A stretch of 64,000 bases of DNA. Source: Candidatus Accumulibacter affinis (GTDB taxonomy: Bacteria > Pseudomonadota > Gammaproteobacteria > Burkholderiales > Rhodocyclaceae). The position numbers were made by a program, and so were the translations under genes. The stretch covers positions 1 to 64,000 of the forward strand of contig JADJOT010000012.1 in the NCBI GenBank assembly GCA_016713625.1. The letters run 5' to 3'. This document shows positions 53,998 through 63,900 of the stretch, piece after piece. Below the pieces are notes generated by a model. That model was not told the origin of the DNA. It saw only the letters and a program-made list of their open reading frames with translations, and did no database searches. Within the stretch, counting starts at the first letter, position 1; each line of letters begins with the position of its first letter.

Positions 53998-54321
53998 ATG
54001 ACGTACGTTGTGACTGAGAACTGCATCAAATGCAAATTTACGGACTGCGTTGACGTTTGTCCTGTCGACTGCTTCCACGCCGGTCCGAATTTCCTGGTCA
54101 TCGACCCCGAGGAATGCATCGATTGCACTCTATGTGTTCCCGAGTGCCCGGCGGAAGCGATTTTTGCCGAGGATGACGTGCCGGAAGCGCAACGCAGCTT
54201 CATCGCGCTCAATGCCGAGTTGGCGAAGGAGTGGCCGGTGATTGTTGAGCGGATGGAACCTTTGCCCGATGCCGACGAGTGGAACCAGCAGCCCGACAAG
54301 CTCAAGCATCTGCAGCGTTAA
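53998..54321 (+). CDS. fdxA: 7-Fe ferredoxin FdxA
   Basis: A 107-residue ferredoxin with a [3Fe-4S] and a [4Fe-4S] cluster. Cysteines are in ENCIKCKFTDCVDVCPVDCF and ECIDCTLCVPECPAEAIF. A C-terminal extension of about 45 residues is typical of FdxA. Divergent from trxA. It ends 16 bp before the fatty acyl-CoA ligase gene, so the two may be co-transcribed. Confidence 0.92.
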   Translation: MTYVVTENCIKCKFTDCVDVCPVDCFHAGPNFLVIDPEECIDCTLCVPECPAEAIFAEDDVPEAQRSFIALNAELAKEWPVIVERMEPLPDADEWNQQPDKLKHLQR

Positions 54322-54337
54322 CCAAGGAGGAAAACAG

Positions 54338-56015
54338 GTGGAGAAGATTTGGCTGAACAGCTATCAGAAGGGCGTGCCGGCAGAGATCGACGTAAATGAG
54401 TTCCAGTCGCTCGGCGAGCTCTTCGAAAAGAGCGTTGCACAGTATCGCGACCGCGTGGCCTACATCAACATGGGCGTCGAGCTGACCTACGGCGAGCTTG
54501 ACAAGTTGTCACGCGATTTCGCGGCCTATCTTCAATCGGTTCTCAAGCTGCCACAGGGTTCCCGGGTGGCGGTGATGATGCCGAACATGCTGCAGTATCC
54601 GATTTGTATTTTCGGCGCCCTGCGTGCGGGCTACGTGGTGGTGAACGTCAACCCGCTGTACACGCCGCGCGAACTGGAGCACCAACTCAAGGACGCCGGC
54701 GCTGAAGTCATCGTGATTCTCGAAAACTTCGCCGTCACCCTCGAGCAGGTGCTGGCGAGAACGCCTGTCAAGCACATCGTCGTCGCGCGCCTCGGCGATA
54801 TGCTGGGCTTTCCGAAGGGTGCCGTCGTCAACTTCGTTTGTCAAGTACGTCAAGAAGATGGTTCCTGCGTGGAGTCTGCCACGTGCGATCAGCTTCCGTA
54901 CCGCTCTTGCCAAGGGAGCGTCAGCGGAACTGAAAGCGGTCACCGTGCAACACGAGGATCTCGCGTTCCTGCAGTACACAGGCGGCACGACGGGACTCTC
55001 GAAGGGGGCCATGCTGACGCATCGCAACATCCTGGCCAACCTGGCGCAGGCGCATGCCTGGATCAAGCCCGGGTTGGGAACCGAGCAACACATGGTGGTC
55101 ACGGCGCTACCCCTTTACCACATCTTTGCCTTGACGGCGAACTGCTTCACCTTCTTCAAGATCGGCGCCAGCAATCTCCTGATCACGAATCCTCGCGATC
55201 TGCCGGGCTTTGTTGCCGAACTCGGCAAGTATCCGTTCACGGTGCTTACCGGGGTCAACACCCTGTTCAATGGTCTGCTGAACAATGATGCATTCTGCGC
55301 ACTCAATTTCGCCACCCTGAAAGTGACGCTCGGCGGCGGAATGGCCGTCCAGAGGGCGGTGGCCGAGAGGTGGAAACAGGTGACCGGCAAGCCGCTGATC
55401 GAAGCCTATGGCCTGACCGAAACGTCGCCGGCGGCGGCCATCAATCCGCTCGACATTTCTGCCTACACTGGCGCCATTGGCGTGCCGATATCGTCGACGG
55501 AAATCGCCATTCGCGACGACGCGGGCAAGGATGTGCCGCTGGGCGAACGTGGGGAACTCTGCATACGCGGTCCGCAGGTGATGAAGGGCTACTACAATCG
55601 TCCCGAAGAGACGGCCAAGGTGATCATGCCCGATGGCTTTCTGCTGACCGGCGACATCGCGGTGATGGACGAAAAGGGCTATGTTCGCATCGTGGACCGC
55701 AAGAAGGACATGATTCTCGTCTCGGGCTTCAATGTCTACCCGAATGAAGTCGAGGATGTGGTCGCTCTGCACCCGGGCGTCGTGGAAGTCGCGGCGGTCG
55801 GTGTGCCGCATGACAAGTCAGGCGAGGCGGTCAAGATCTTCGTCGTCAAGAAGGACCAGGCCCTCACCGCCGAGGCCTTGGTCGCCTTTTGCCGGGAGCA
55901 CCTCACCGGTTACAAGGTGCCCAGTCAGGTTGAATTCCGGGCCGAACTGCCAAAGAGCAACGTTGGCAAGATCCTGCGCCGCGAATTGCGCGACGAGTCC
56001 TTGAAAAAGGCCTGA
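54338..56015 (+). CDS. fadD: Long-chain fatty acid-CoA ligase, with one apparent frameshift
   Basis: An acyl-CoA synthetase of about 557 residues in the AMP-binding superfamily. GTG start at 54338 after AAGGAGG. The N-terminal part reads VEKIWLNSYQKGVPAEIDVN. A two-base shift near 54838 breaks NFV-KYVKKMVPAWSLP. The rest is intact: the P-loop LQYTGGTTGLSKGAMLTHRN, EAYGLTETSPAAAINPLDIS, the hinge LLTGDIAVMDEKGYVRIVDR, and the C-terminal catalytic K in ELPKSNVGKILRREL. It feeds beta-oxidation or lipid synthesis. The single break may be sequence error. Confidence 0.87.
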
Positions 56016-56144
56016 TACGCGCGCGACCACCGGCGGCGTCGCTGCTGCAATGGCGCCTCCGAGCACAGAAGTTCTGCGGGGGCCCGGGGAAAGGCCAGGT
56101 GAGCATCAGCCAGCACCCCTGGCAGCCACCCCGCCACCGAGTGC

Positions 56145-56769
56145 TTACTCCTTCGCTGCGTACTGCTGGAGCAATTCGGCGGTGGCCGGATGCTTGTTTC
56201 GGATGGCGTAAGCGAGCGGTGTCTTGGCGTCTTCGTCCTTGCTCGTCGGATCGGCGCCACGTTCGATGAGAATTCGCGATACCCTTGGCTGGCCGGTCGC
56301 CGCAGCAAGATGGAGCGGCGTTTGCCCGCTGTCGGTGGTGGCGTTGAAGTCGGCCTTCCGGTCGAGCAGAAACTCCACTTCGTACCTGCCACCAGCCAGA
56401 ACCGCTGCATGCAGGGGCGTCATGCCCACACGGTCCCTGGCGTTGACCGTCGCACCCTGCGCGAGCAGGGCTTCCGATGCCTTGGTGCGTCCGTAGAAGG
56501 CTGCCATATGGAGGGGCGTTCTGCCCAGAGCGTCAGTGACATTGACCTCTGCCCCGGCATCCAGCAAGGCCTTGATCTCCACCAGGTCGCCGCGGATAGC
56601 GGCCATTGCCAATGGTGAGGCTGCCGTCGGGATGTCCTCGACCACTGCCGTAGCGGACTGTTTTGGTGTCGACGCAATTCCGTCAACAGGATCTTTGCCG
56701 CAGGCAGCCAATTGCCAACGAGATCGCTGCAAGAACAATCAGCGTGGGGTGAGACGGGGCTGTTTTCAT
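56145..56769 (-). CDS. Ankyrin-repeat lipoprotein, with an apparent frameshift in the signal peptide
   Basis: The ATG at 56769 gives MKTAPSHPTLIVLAAISLAI. A one-base shift near 56710 then joins to QLAACGKDPVDGIASTPKQS, so the intact protein would have the lipobox LAAC and be lipid-anchored. The mature part holds four or five ankyrin repeats, for example DLVEIKALLDAGAEVNVTDA, LGRTPLHMAAFYGRTKASEA and GQTPLHLAAATGQPRVSRIL. These are protein-interaction modules; the target is unknown. Ends EELLQQYAAKE-like at 56145. Confidence 0.75.
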
Positions 56770-56916
56770 TGGAGAGATTTTCCTGCCAGGATGTCGCTGC
56801 TGCTAATATTACCACCGCGGTCGAGGGCTGCGCTGTCATGCCGGGATTGCCCGCGGCGGCAGCGGTGCCGCGCACATTGCCTGGGCACGATGCTTGTTGG
56901 TTGGGAGGGCCTTTTC

Positions 56917-57459
56917 ATGTTGATGCGTGCTGATCGTTGCGTTCTGTTGCTGGTCGACCTGCAGGAGCGTCTTCAGCCGGCGATCCTGGATGCGGCGCTG
57001 GTGCTGGAAGCCGCCGTGTAGCTCACCCACGTGGCGCAACGGCTGGAGGTCCCGGTGATCTGCAGCGAGCAGTATCCGCAAGGCCTGGGACCGACGATGC
57101 CGGTTTTGCGGGGCCTGCTGCCCGACGAATGCATCGTCGAGAAGATTCATTTTTCGGCAGTTCCCGAACAGCGGCTGTTGCAGGCGCCGGGAGGTGACCG
57201 CGCGCAGTTCGTTGTCGCTGGCACCGAAGCCCATGTCTGCGTACAGCAGACGGTACTGGATCTTCTCGCGATTGGCCGTCGTGTCTTTGTCGTTGAGGAG
57301 GCGGTCGGTTCGCGGCGAAATGCCGACAAGGCGCTGGCTCTGGCGCGCATGCGCGCACATGGCGCCGACATCGTTTCGCGCGAAATGGTCGCCTTCGAGT
57401 GGTTGCGGCAGGCGGGTAGCGACCTCTTTCGCGAGATCAGTCGCGAGTTCCTCCGCTGA
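56917..57459 (+). pseudogene. Isochorismatase-family hydrolase with an in-frame TAG
   Basis: A cysteine hydrolase of the isochorismatase superfamily, about 180 codons. MLMRADRCVLLLVDLQERLQ holds the first catalytic Asp (VDLQ). VPVICSEQYPQGLGPTMPVL and then VVAGTEAHVCVQQTVLDLLA hold the catalytic cysteine in EAHVCV. The frame is open throughout except for one TAG at 57019-57021 (codon 35), directly before LTHVAQRLEVP. It is a nonsense substitution, not an indel, and the sequence after it stays in frame and well conserved. Either recently inactivated, restarted downstream, or a base error. Confidence 0.72.
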
Positions 57460-57665
57460 TCTGCGTTGTCGGGAGCGGCCCGTGCGGGCTGCCGGGGAGG
57501 GCAGCCCTGACGCATGACTAGCGAAGGCCAGTCGTAGCAAGGCTTAGGGGCGACCGGGAAAAAATAACTTTCGCAAAGGGGGGCTAGACAGGCGTACGGG
57601 TTTCTGGCAGGATACGTGAAGGACAACAGGTCTGCGCTTGAGTCGGAGGATCCGTGGTGGAGGTC

Positions 57666-58559
57666 ATGAATACGAGAGGTTGGGTGCACTGCGGTCGCGA
57701 ATTCAGCGCTGCGGAGATTGCTGATCTCTGTGCGACCGTGGCATGGCTGCCGGGATTGCCGCGCCAGGAGTTGGCGGCGACGCTCTGCGAACATCTCGCT
57801 TGGTTCACCCTATCGGGAACCCCGAAGATCCACGCCTGCCTGGAGTTCCTGGAACGTTTGCGGGTGGCCGGGTTGCTGGCGCTTCCTGCACTGCGGCCCT
57901 CGCCGCCGCGCCGCTGCGCGCCCCCATCGGCAGCCGTAGAGCCAGTTGCCGAGCCTCTGGTGCACTGCGCCCTGTCAGCACTCGCGCCGGTCAGTCTGGA
58001 AGTGGTTCGCGACGCGGCCGAGGGGGCGCAGTGGGATGCGCTGGTGGCGCGCTGGCACCCGCTGGGTTTCCAGGGGGCCTTCGGCTACCGCCTGCGCTAC
58101 TTCATCCTGGCGGGCGACCGGCGCCTCGGCTGCGTCCTGCTGGCCGGCGCTGCGCGCGCGGTGGCCGTGCGCGACCGCTGGATCGGCTGGACCGCCCAGG
58201 CCCGCCGCGAGAACCTGGCGCGGGTGGTGAACAACAGCCGCTTCCTGATCTTTCCCCACGTCCGGGTAGCGCATCTGGCCAGCCATGTGCTCGGACAACT
58301 CGCGCGCCGCGCACGCGCCGACTGGCTCGATCACTGGGGCTTCGAGCCCCTGCTGCTGGAGACCTTCGTCGATCCGCGTCACTATGCCGGTACCTGTTAC
58401 CGCGCCGCCGGTTGGCAGTTGCTTGGGGAGACCAGCGGGCGTGGGCTGGCCCGCCCCGGCCAGTCCTATCAGAGCACGCCCCGCCAGGTGTGGGTCAAGC
58501 CGCTCTGCGCCGATGGTCGCGACCGGCTGTGCGCCGTCCCTGGGAACTCCCGGTCATGA
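57666..58559 (+). CDS. DUF4338 (DruA-like) protein
   Basis: A 297-residue protein of the DUF4338 family, the domain of DruA in Druantia defence systems. It is more often found alone or with transposases. The N-terminal helical part is GREFSAAEIADLCATVAWLP. The core is HPLGFQGAFGYRLRYFILAG, AVAVRDRWIGWTAQARRENL, then RFLIFPHVRVAHLASHVLGQ and ETFVDPRHYAGTCYRAAGWQ. The D-R-W-I-G-W and F-V-D-x-x-x-x-x-G-T-C-Y-x-A-x-x-W signatures are clear. Its stop overlaps the start of a transposase-like gene (ATGA). The other Druantia genes (druE helicase and so on) are absent. Confidence 0.78.
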   Translation: MNTRGWVHCGREFSAAEIADLCATVAWLPGLPRQELAATLCEHLAWFTLSGTPKIHACLEFLERLRVAGLLALPALRPSPPRRCAPPSAAVEPVAEPLVHCALSALAPVSLEVVRDAAEGAQWDALVARWHPLGFQGAFGYRLRYFILAGDRRLGCVLLAGAARAVAVRDRWIGWTAQARRENLARVVNNSRFLIFPHVRVAHLASHVLGQLARRARADWLDHWGFEPLLLETFVDPRHYAGTCYRAAGWQLLGETSGRGLARPGQSYQSTPRQVWVKPLCADGRDRLCAVPGNSRS

Positions 58560-59836
58560 GCCGTCGCCCGACACGCGCCACCATCCAGGGGCTGCGCTCA
58601 AAAGAAACAGCAGGAAAGGGCGCTGAACTTGAAACTGCGCGCGAGTGGACAAGTTCTCCACTCCCCCGCTTCTTTGCCCAACCGATGCTCGATCTTCGCG
58701 ACCATCGCCGAAGAAAAAGAGGCCCGCGAGGACGCCGTGAGCAAACAGATGCGCCTCCTGCGCAAAGAGCTGCCCACCTTGCTCGATCTGGAACCTCTCG
58801 AACAAGCCCACGTCGATTTGATCAAGCGGCTGATCCGCGGCAAGAGCTTTCGCCGCTATCTGATCAACCGCTGCTATCCGATCGCCATCGACGGCTCACA
58901 GAAGCTCGCCGGCGACACCCTCTGGGCGGAGGAACTCCTGCAGCGGACCGTCGGCAAGGAGGAAACCCGTCACCCAGTACTTCGTCCCTACCTCCTCGAG
59001 GCCAGTCTCGCCTTCCACAACGGTCTGGTCATCCCGTTGCTCAGCGAGTTCCTCGAACACGCGCTGGGCGATAGCGAAGCGCAAAAAGCAGGATGGCGAG
59101 CTGCGCGGCTTTGTGCGCTTGAGCGACCGGCTCAAGACGCTGTTCCCCGGCCTGCCGATCCTGCTCCTGCTCGATGGCCTCTACGCCAACGGGCCGGTGA
59201 TGCAGCGCTGCCGTGGCTACCACTGGCAGTTCATGATCGTGCTCAGGACAAGGATCTGTCCTGGTCTGGCAGGAGTTCCACGCGCTCCATGCCCTGAAAC
59301 CGCAAGCCTCGCAGCGCTGCTGGGGACGACGCCAACAGCACTTCAGCTGGGTCAACGACATCGACTATGCCTTCGGTTCGAACGGGCGTCAGCATCTCAA
59401 GCTGAACGTAGTGGTCTGTGAGGAAAGCTGGGAGAGGGTCGATGACCAGGCCAGGACCGTCACCGAAACCTCGCGTCACGCCTGGCTCTCCAGCCAGCCG
59501 ATCAGCCAAGACAAGGTCCATGAGCGCTGCAACCTGGGCGCCCGCCACCGCTGGGGCATCGAAGCGGGCTTTCTCGTCGAGAAGCACCAGGGCTACCACT
59601 ACGAGCATGCCTTTGCCCTCGACTGGAATGCCATGCAGGGCTATCACCTCCTCATGCGCCTGGCGCATGTCTTCAATACCCTGGCACGCTTCACCCGGCA
59701 GCTACGCGACCTGTATCGGCAATTCGGTGTGCGCGGCGCCATCGCCTTTATCCGCAGTTCCTGCGCCGCTCCCTGGCTCGATCTCGCGCGCATGCGCGTG
59801 CTCCTCGCCAAACCGTTCCTGCTGCAACTCGAATAA
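58557..59836 (+). pseudogene. DDE-type transposase-like protein linked to DUF4338, frameshifted
   Basis: Coupled to the DUF4338 gene by ATGA. In order across frames: SKQMRLLRKELPTLLDLEPL; KSFRRYLINRCYPIAIDGSQ with the first D; KTLFPGLPILLLLDGLYANG with a second D; and HLKLNVVVCEESWERVDDQA. The last is GARHRWGIEAGFLVEKHQGY with R-W-x-I-E as the catalytic glutamate block, then YEHAFALDWNAMQGYHLLMR. This is the DDE core of an IS4-superfamily-like transposase. At least three indels break it. Terminal repeats were not found by eye. With DUF4338 it would make a two-gene mobile unit. Confidence 0.65.
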
Positions 59837-60124
59837 CCTTCCCGGGCCTGCCCAAGACCTCTTCCCCAGCGCGGCGCACTCCGCGCCGGGAAACCAGCTC
59901 GCCTGACGATCGCAACGGAGCTCCGACGACCTCTCACCTCCCATTGACTGACCCCACACTACCCGCGCTACCAGCGCTCCTTTGCCGCTAGCCAACCCCC
60001 AGCTGACCGCCTCGCCAGCGAAAACGGGCGGTACCGGCAAACGCATCCGATTCGGCTGGGTCATGCGTCAGGGCTGTCCGATTGCACCCACGTTGGACAA
60101 GGTTATTGCTATCTTGGTATATTC

Positions 60125-60619
60125 ATGTATGCTCTCATCGGTGCCGTTGGATTCCTTATCCTTGAGATGGAAGGGCTGATGAAGACCTTGATGGCCGCCA
60201 TTTACGCGGCGCGAATCGAGCCGCCGCTGGAAGGACTGCGGATTCGCTACGCCGCGGCCATCGAGCGGCTACGGCAACTGTGCGAGGCGTACCAAGCGGA
60301 TGACCACAAGGTGCTGGGCAGCGTCGCCCGCGAATTCCTGTGCGAGGGGAAGGTAATCCTGCGCCCGGTCGACGAGCCCAATCTGTCGCTGACGAACAAC
60401 GCCCCCGAACAGGCGCTGCGGCACGGGGTGGTTGCGCGCTACCTCAGCCACGACACCCGCTCCGAAGAAGGGTCCCGCGCCTTTGCGCTCTTGGCCAGCG
60501 TCATCGAAACCTGCCGCCGCCGCGAGGCATGCGCTTGGCGCTATCTCGGCACCCTCATCGAGGCGGCCCGCAAGGGCCTCGAACTTCCCGCGATCCCCGC
60601 CATCCCGGTAGCTGCGTAG
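60125..60619 (+). pseudogene. C-terminal fragment of an IS66-family transposase
   Basis: About 165 codons with ADDHKVLGSVAREFLCEGKV, then LSLTNNAPEQALRHGVVARY, the IS66 block N-N-x-x-E-Q-A-L-R containing the last catalytic glutamate, and GSRAFALLASVIETCRRREA. The N-terminal two thirds (helical, zinc-finger and first DDE aspartates) and the tnpA/tnpB helpers are missing. The stretch upstream (59837-60124) has no recognisable gene. A scar of an older insertion, flanking the repeat protein. Confidence 0.68.
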
Positions 60620-60864
60620 GGGGGAACTTTACAGCAAAGATGGTACGATACAAGAAAAAAAAGAGCACCACCTTAACAAAATCGTATGGAAATCATGCGA
60701 TTTAGAGTCAGGGGACCAGCAGCAACTGCCAGACGATAACGCTGCGGACACTGGTCCGAGATCTGTGACTCGGTGTGCCGGCAGGTGTCAGGTTCGCGGT
60801 TTCCGACCGTATGACTTATGTCGATTTGTCGTCAAGGCAATGCCATTAAGGCGTTAAGCAAAAA

Positions 60865-60933
60865 TAACTTGAACAATTAGCCACTCGAACACTCTTGTTT
60901 TATATACATTTTCTAGTAAGCGTGTTCAAGTTA
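60865..60933 (+). promoter_or_regulatory. Inverted repeat in the AT-rich promoter region of the repeat protein
   Basis: TAACTTGAACA (60865-60875) and TGTTCAAGTTA (60923-60933) are perfect 11-bp arms separated by 47 bp in the 374-bp gap before the adhesin-like gene. The centre is AT-rich (TTTTATATACATTTTCTAG), offering -10 candidates. Two operator half-sites bound by a looping or dimeric regulator is a reasonable reading. The rest of the gap (60620-60864) shows no gene. Confidence 0.55.
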
Positions 60934-60993
60934 ATCTTGCTTGCTTCCTAATATTAGAACCGTTTTTCGTTGGTCCACCTAAAGGTGAAAGAA

Positions 60994-63900
60994 ATGTCCG
61001 ACAACACCACCGCCACCGCGCGCAACATTGGTACCCTGGGGGCCACCACCCAGACCTTCAACGATTTCGTTGGCAGCACCGACACCAGCGACTACTACCG
61101 CTTCGAGATCGGCAGCACCCGTAACCTGCGCCTTGCCTTGAGCGGACTGAGCGAAGATGCTGACGTAGATCTCCGCGCCTCTAACGGCACGACGGTCTTG
61201 CGCAGCAGTACCCGCGGGGGTAGCCAGAGCGAATCCATAAACTACGATAACCTTGCCGCTGGCACCTATTATGTTCGCGTCTACCGTGGCACTAGCACCG
61301 CCAACACCAACTACAGACTGGCGCTCTCTGCGCAAACCGTGGCTCCACCGGTCATCAGCATCAGTTCCACGGCTGCAAACACCATCAAGAACGAAGGCAA
61401 CAGCGGCAGCACGCCCTTTACCTTCACGGTCAGCCGCAACAGCGGGACGGGCGCTTCGACGGTGCGCTACGCCGTGACCGGCACCACCGCCACCGGCCAG
61501 ACAGCCGCTTCAGCCAGCGACTTCGTGGGCGGGGTGTTGCCCACGGGCACGATCAGCTTCGCCAGCGGCGAGACGAGCAAGACCCTGACCATCAACGTGG
61601 CGGGCGACACGGCGGTGGAGTCAAACGAGCGCTTCAACGTCACCCTGTCCAGTCCGACCAACGCCGCCCTGGGCACGACCTCCGACTATGGCGCCATCAA
61701 CAACGACGACGTGGCCGCCGCACCGGTCATCAGCATCAGTTCCACGGCTGCAAACACCATCAAGAACGAAGGCAACAGCGGCAGCACGCCCTTTACCTTC
61801 ACGGTCAGCCGCAATAGCGGGACGGGCGCTTCGACGGTGCGCTACGCCGTAACCGGCGTGGCGGACAGTACGCGCGCGGCGGCCAGCGCCAGCGACTTCG
61901 TGGGCGGCGTGTTACCCACGGGCACGATCAGCTTTGCCGCAGGCGAGACCAGCAAGACCCTGACCATCAACGTGGCGGGCGACACGGCGGTGGAGTCAAA
62001 CGAGCGCTTCAACGTCACCCTGTCCAGTCCGACCAACGCCACCCTGGGCCGACCTCCGACTATGGCGCCATCAACAACGACGACGTGGCCGCCGCACCGG
62101 TCATCAGCATCAGTTCCACGGCTGCAAACACCATCAAGAACGAAGGCAACAGCGGCAGCACGCCCTTTACCTTCACGGTCAGCCGCAACAGCGGGACGGG
62201 CGCTTCGACGGTGCGCTACGCCGTAACCGGCGTGGCGGACAGTACGCGCGCGGCGGCCAGCGCCAGCGACTTCGTGGGCGGCGTGTTACCCACGGGCACG
62301 ATCAGCTTTGCCGCAGGCGGACCAGCAAGACCCTGACCATCAACGTGGCGGGCGACACGGCGGTGGAGTCAAACGAGCGCTTCAACGTCACCCTGTCCAG
62401 CGCGACCAACGCCACCCTGGGCACGACCTCCGACTATGGCGCCATCAACAACGACGACGTGGCCGCCGCACCGGTCATCAGCATCAGTTCCACGGCTGCA
62501 AACACCATCAAGAACGAAGGCAACAGCGGCAGCACGCCCTTTACCTTCACGGTCAGCCGCAACAGCGGGACGGGCGCTTCGACGGTGCGCTACGCCGTAA
62601 CCGGCGTGGCGGACGAGTACGCGCGCGGCGGCCAGCGCCAGCGACTTCGTGGGCGGCGTGTTACCCACGGGCACGATCAGCTTTGCCGCAGGCGAGACCA
62701 GCAAGACCCTGACCATCAACGTGGCGGGCGACACGGCGGTGGAGTCAAACGAGCGCTTCAACGTCACCCTGTCCAGTCCGACCAACGCCACCTGGGCACG
62801 ACCTCCGACTATGGCGCCATCAACAACGACGTGGCCGCCGCACCGGTCATCAGCATCAGTTCCACGGCTGCAAACACCATCAAGAACGAAGGCAACAGCG
62901 GCAGCACGCCCTTTACCTTCACGGTCAGCCGCAACAGCGGGACGGGCGCTTCGACGGTGCGCTACGCCGTAACCGGCGTGGCGGACAGTACGCGCGCGGC
63001 GGCCAGCGCCAGCGACTTCGTGGGCGGCGTGTTACCCACGGGCACGATCAGCTTTGCCGCAGGCGAGACCAGCAAGACCCTGACCATCAACGTGGCGGGC
63101 GACACGGCGGTGGAGTCAAACGAGCGCTTCAACGTCACCCTGTCCAGCGCGACCAACGCCACCCTGGGCACGACCTCCGACTATGGCGCCATCAACAACG
63201 ACGACGTGGCCGCCGCACCGGTCATCAGCATCAGTTCCACGGCTGCAAACACCATCAAGAACGAAGGCAACAGCGGCAGCACGCCCTTTACCTTCACGGT
63301 CAGCCGCAACAGCGGGACGGGCGCTTCGACGGTGCGCTACGCCGTAACCGGCGTGGCGGACAGTACGCGCGCGGCGGCCAGCGCCAGCGACTTCGTGGGC
63401 GGCGTGTTACCCACGGGCACGATCAGCTTTGCCGCAGGCGAGACCAGCAAGACCCTGACCATCAACGTGGCGGGCGACACGGCGGTGGAGTCAAACGAGC
63501 GCTTCAACGTCACCCTGTCCAGCGCGACCAACGCCACCCTGGGCACGACCTCCGACTATGGCGCCATCAACAACGACGACGTGGCCGCCGCACCGGTCAT
63601 CAGCATCAGTTCCACGGCTGCAAACACCATCAAGAACGAAGGCAACAGCGGCAGCACGCCCTTTACCTTCACGGTCAGCCGCAACAGCGGGACGGGCGCT
63701 TCGACGGTGCGCTACGCCGTAACCGGCGTGGCGGACAGTACGCGCGCGGCGGCCAGCGCCAGCGACTTCGTGGGCGGCGTGTTACCCACGGGCACGATCA
63801 GCTTTGCCGCAGGCGAGACCAGCAAGACCCTGACCATCAACGTGGCGGGCGACACGGCGGTGGAGTCAAACGAGCGCTTCAACGTCACCCTGTCCAGTCC

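Noticed and set aside
57666..58559. A full Druantia defence system
   Set aside because: Only the DruA-like protein is present. No large helicase or other Druantia genes occur nearby, and the partner is a transposase.
57743..59074. A 443-codon plus-strand frame overlapping the DUF4338 gene
   Set aside because: The other frame gives a clear DUF4338. This one is Arg/Pro/Gly-rich shadow, although its 3' part includes the possible start of the transposase.
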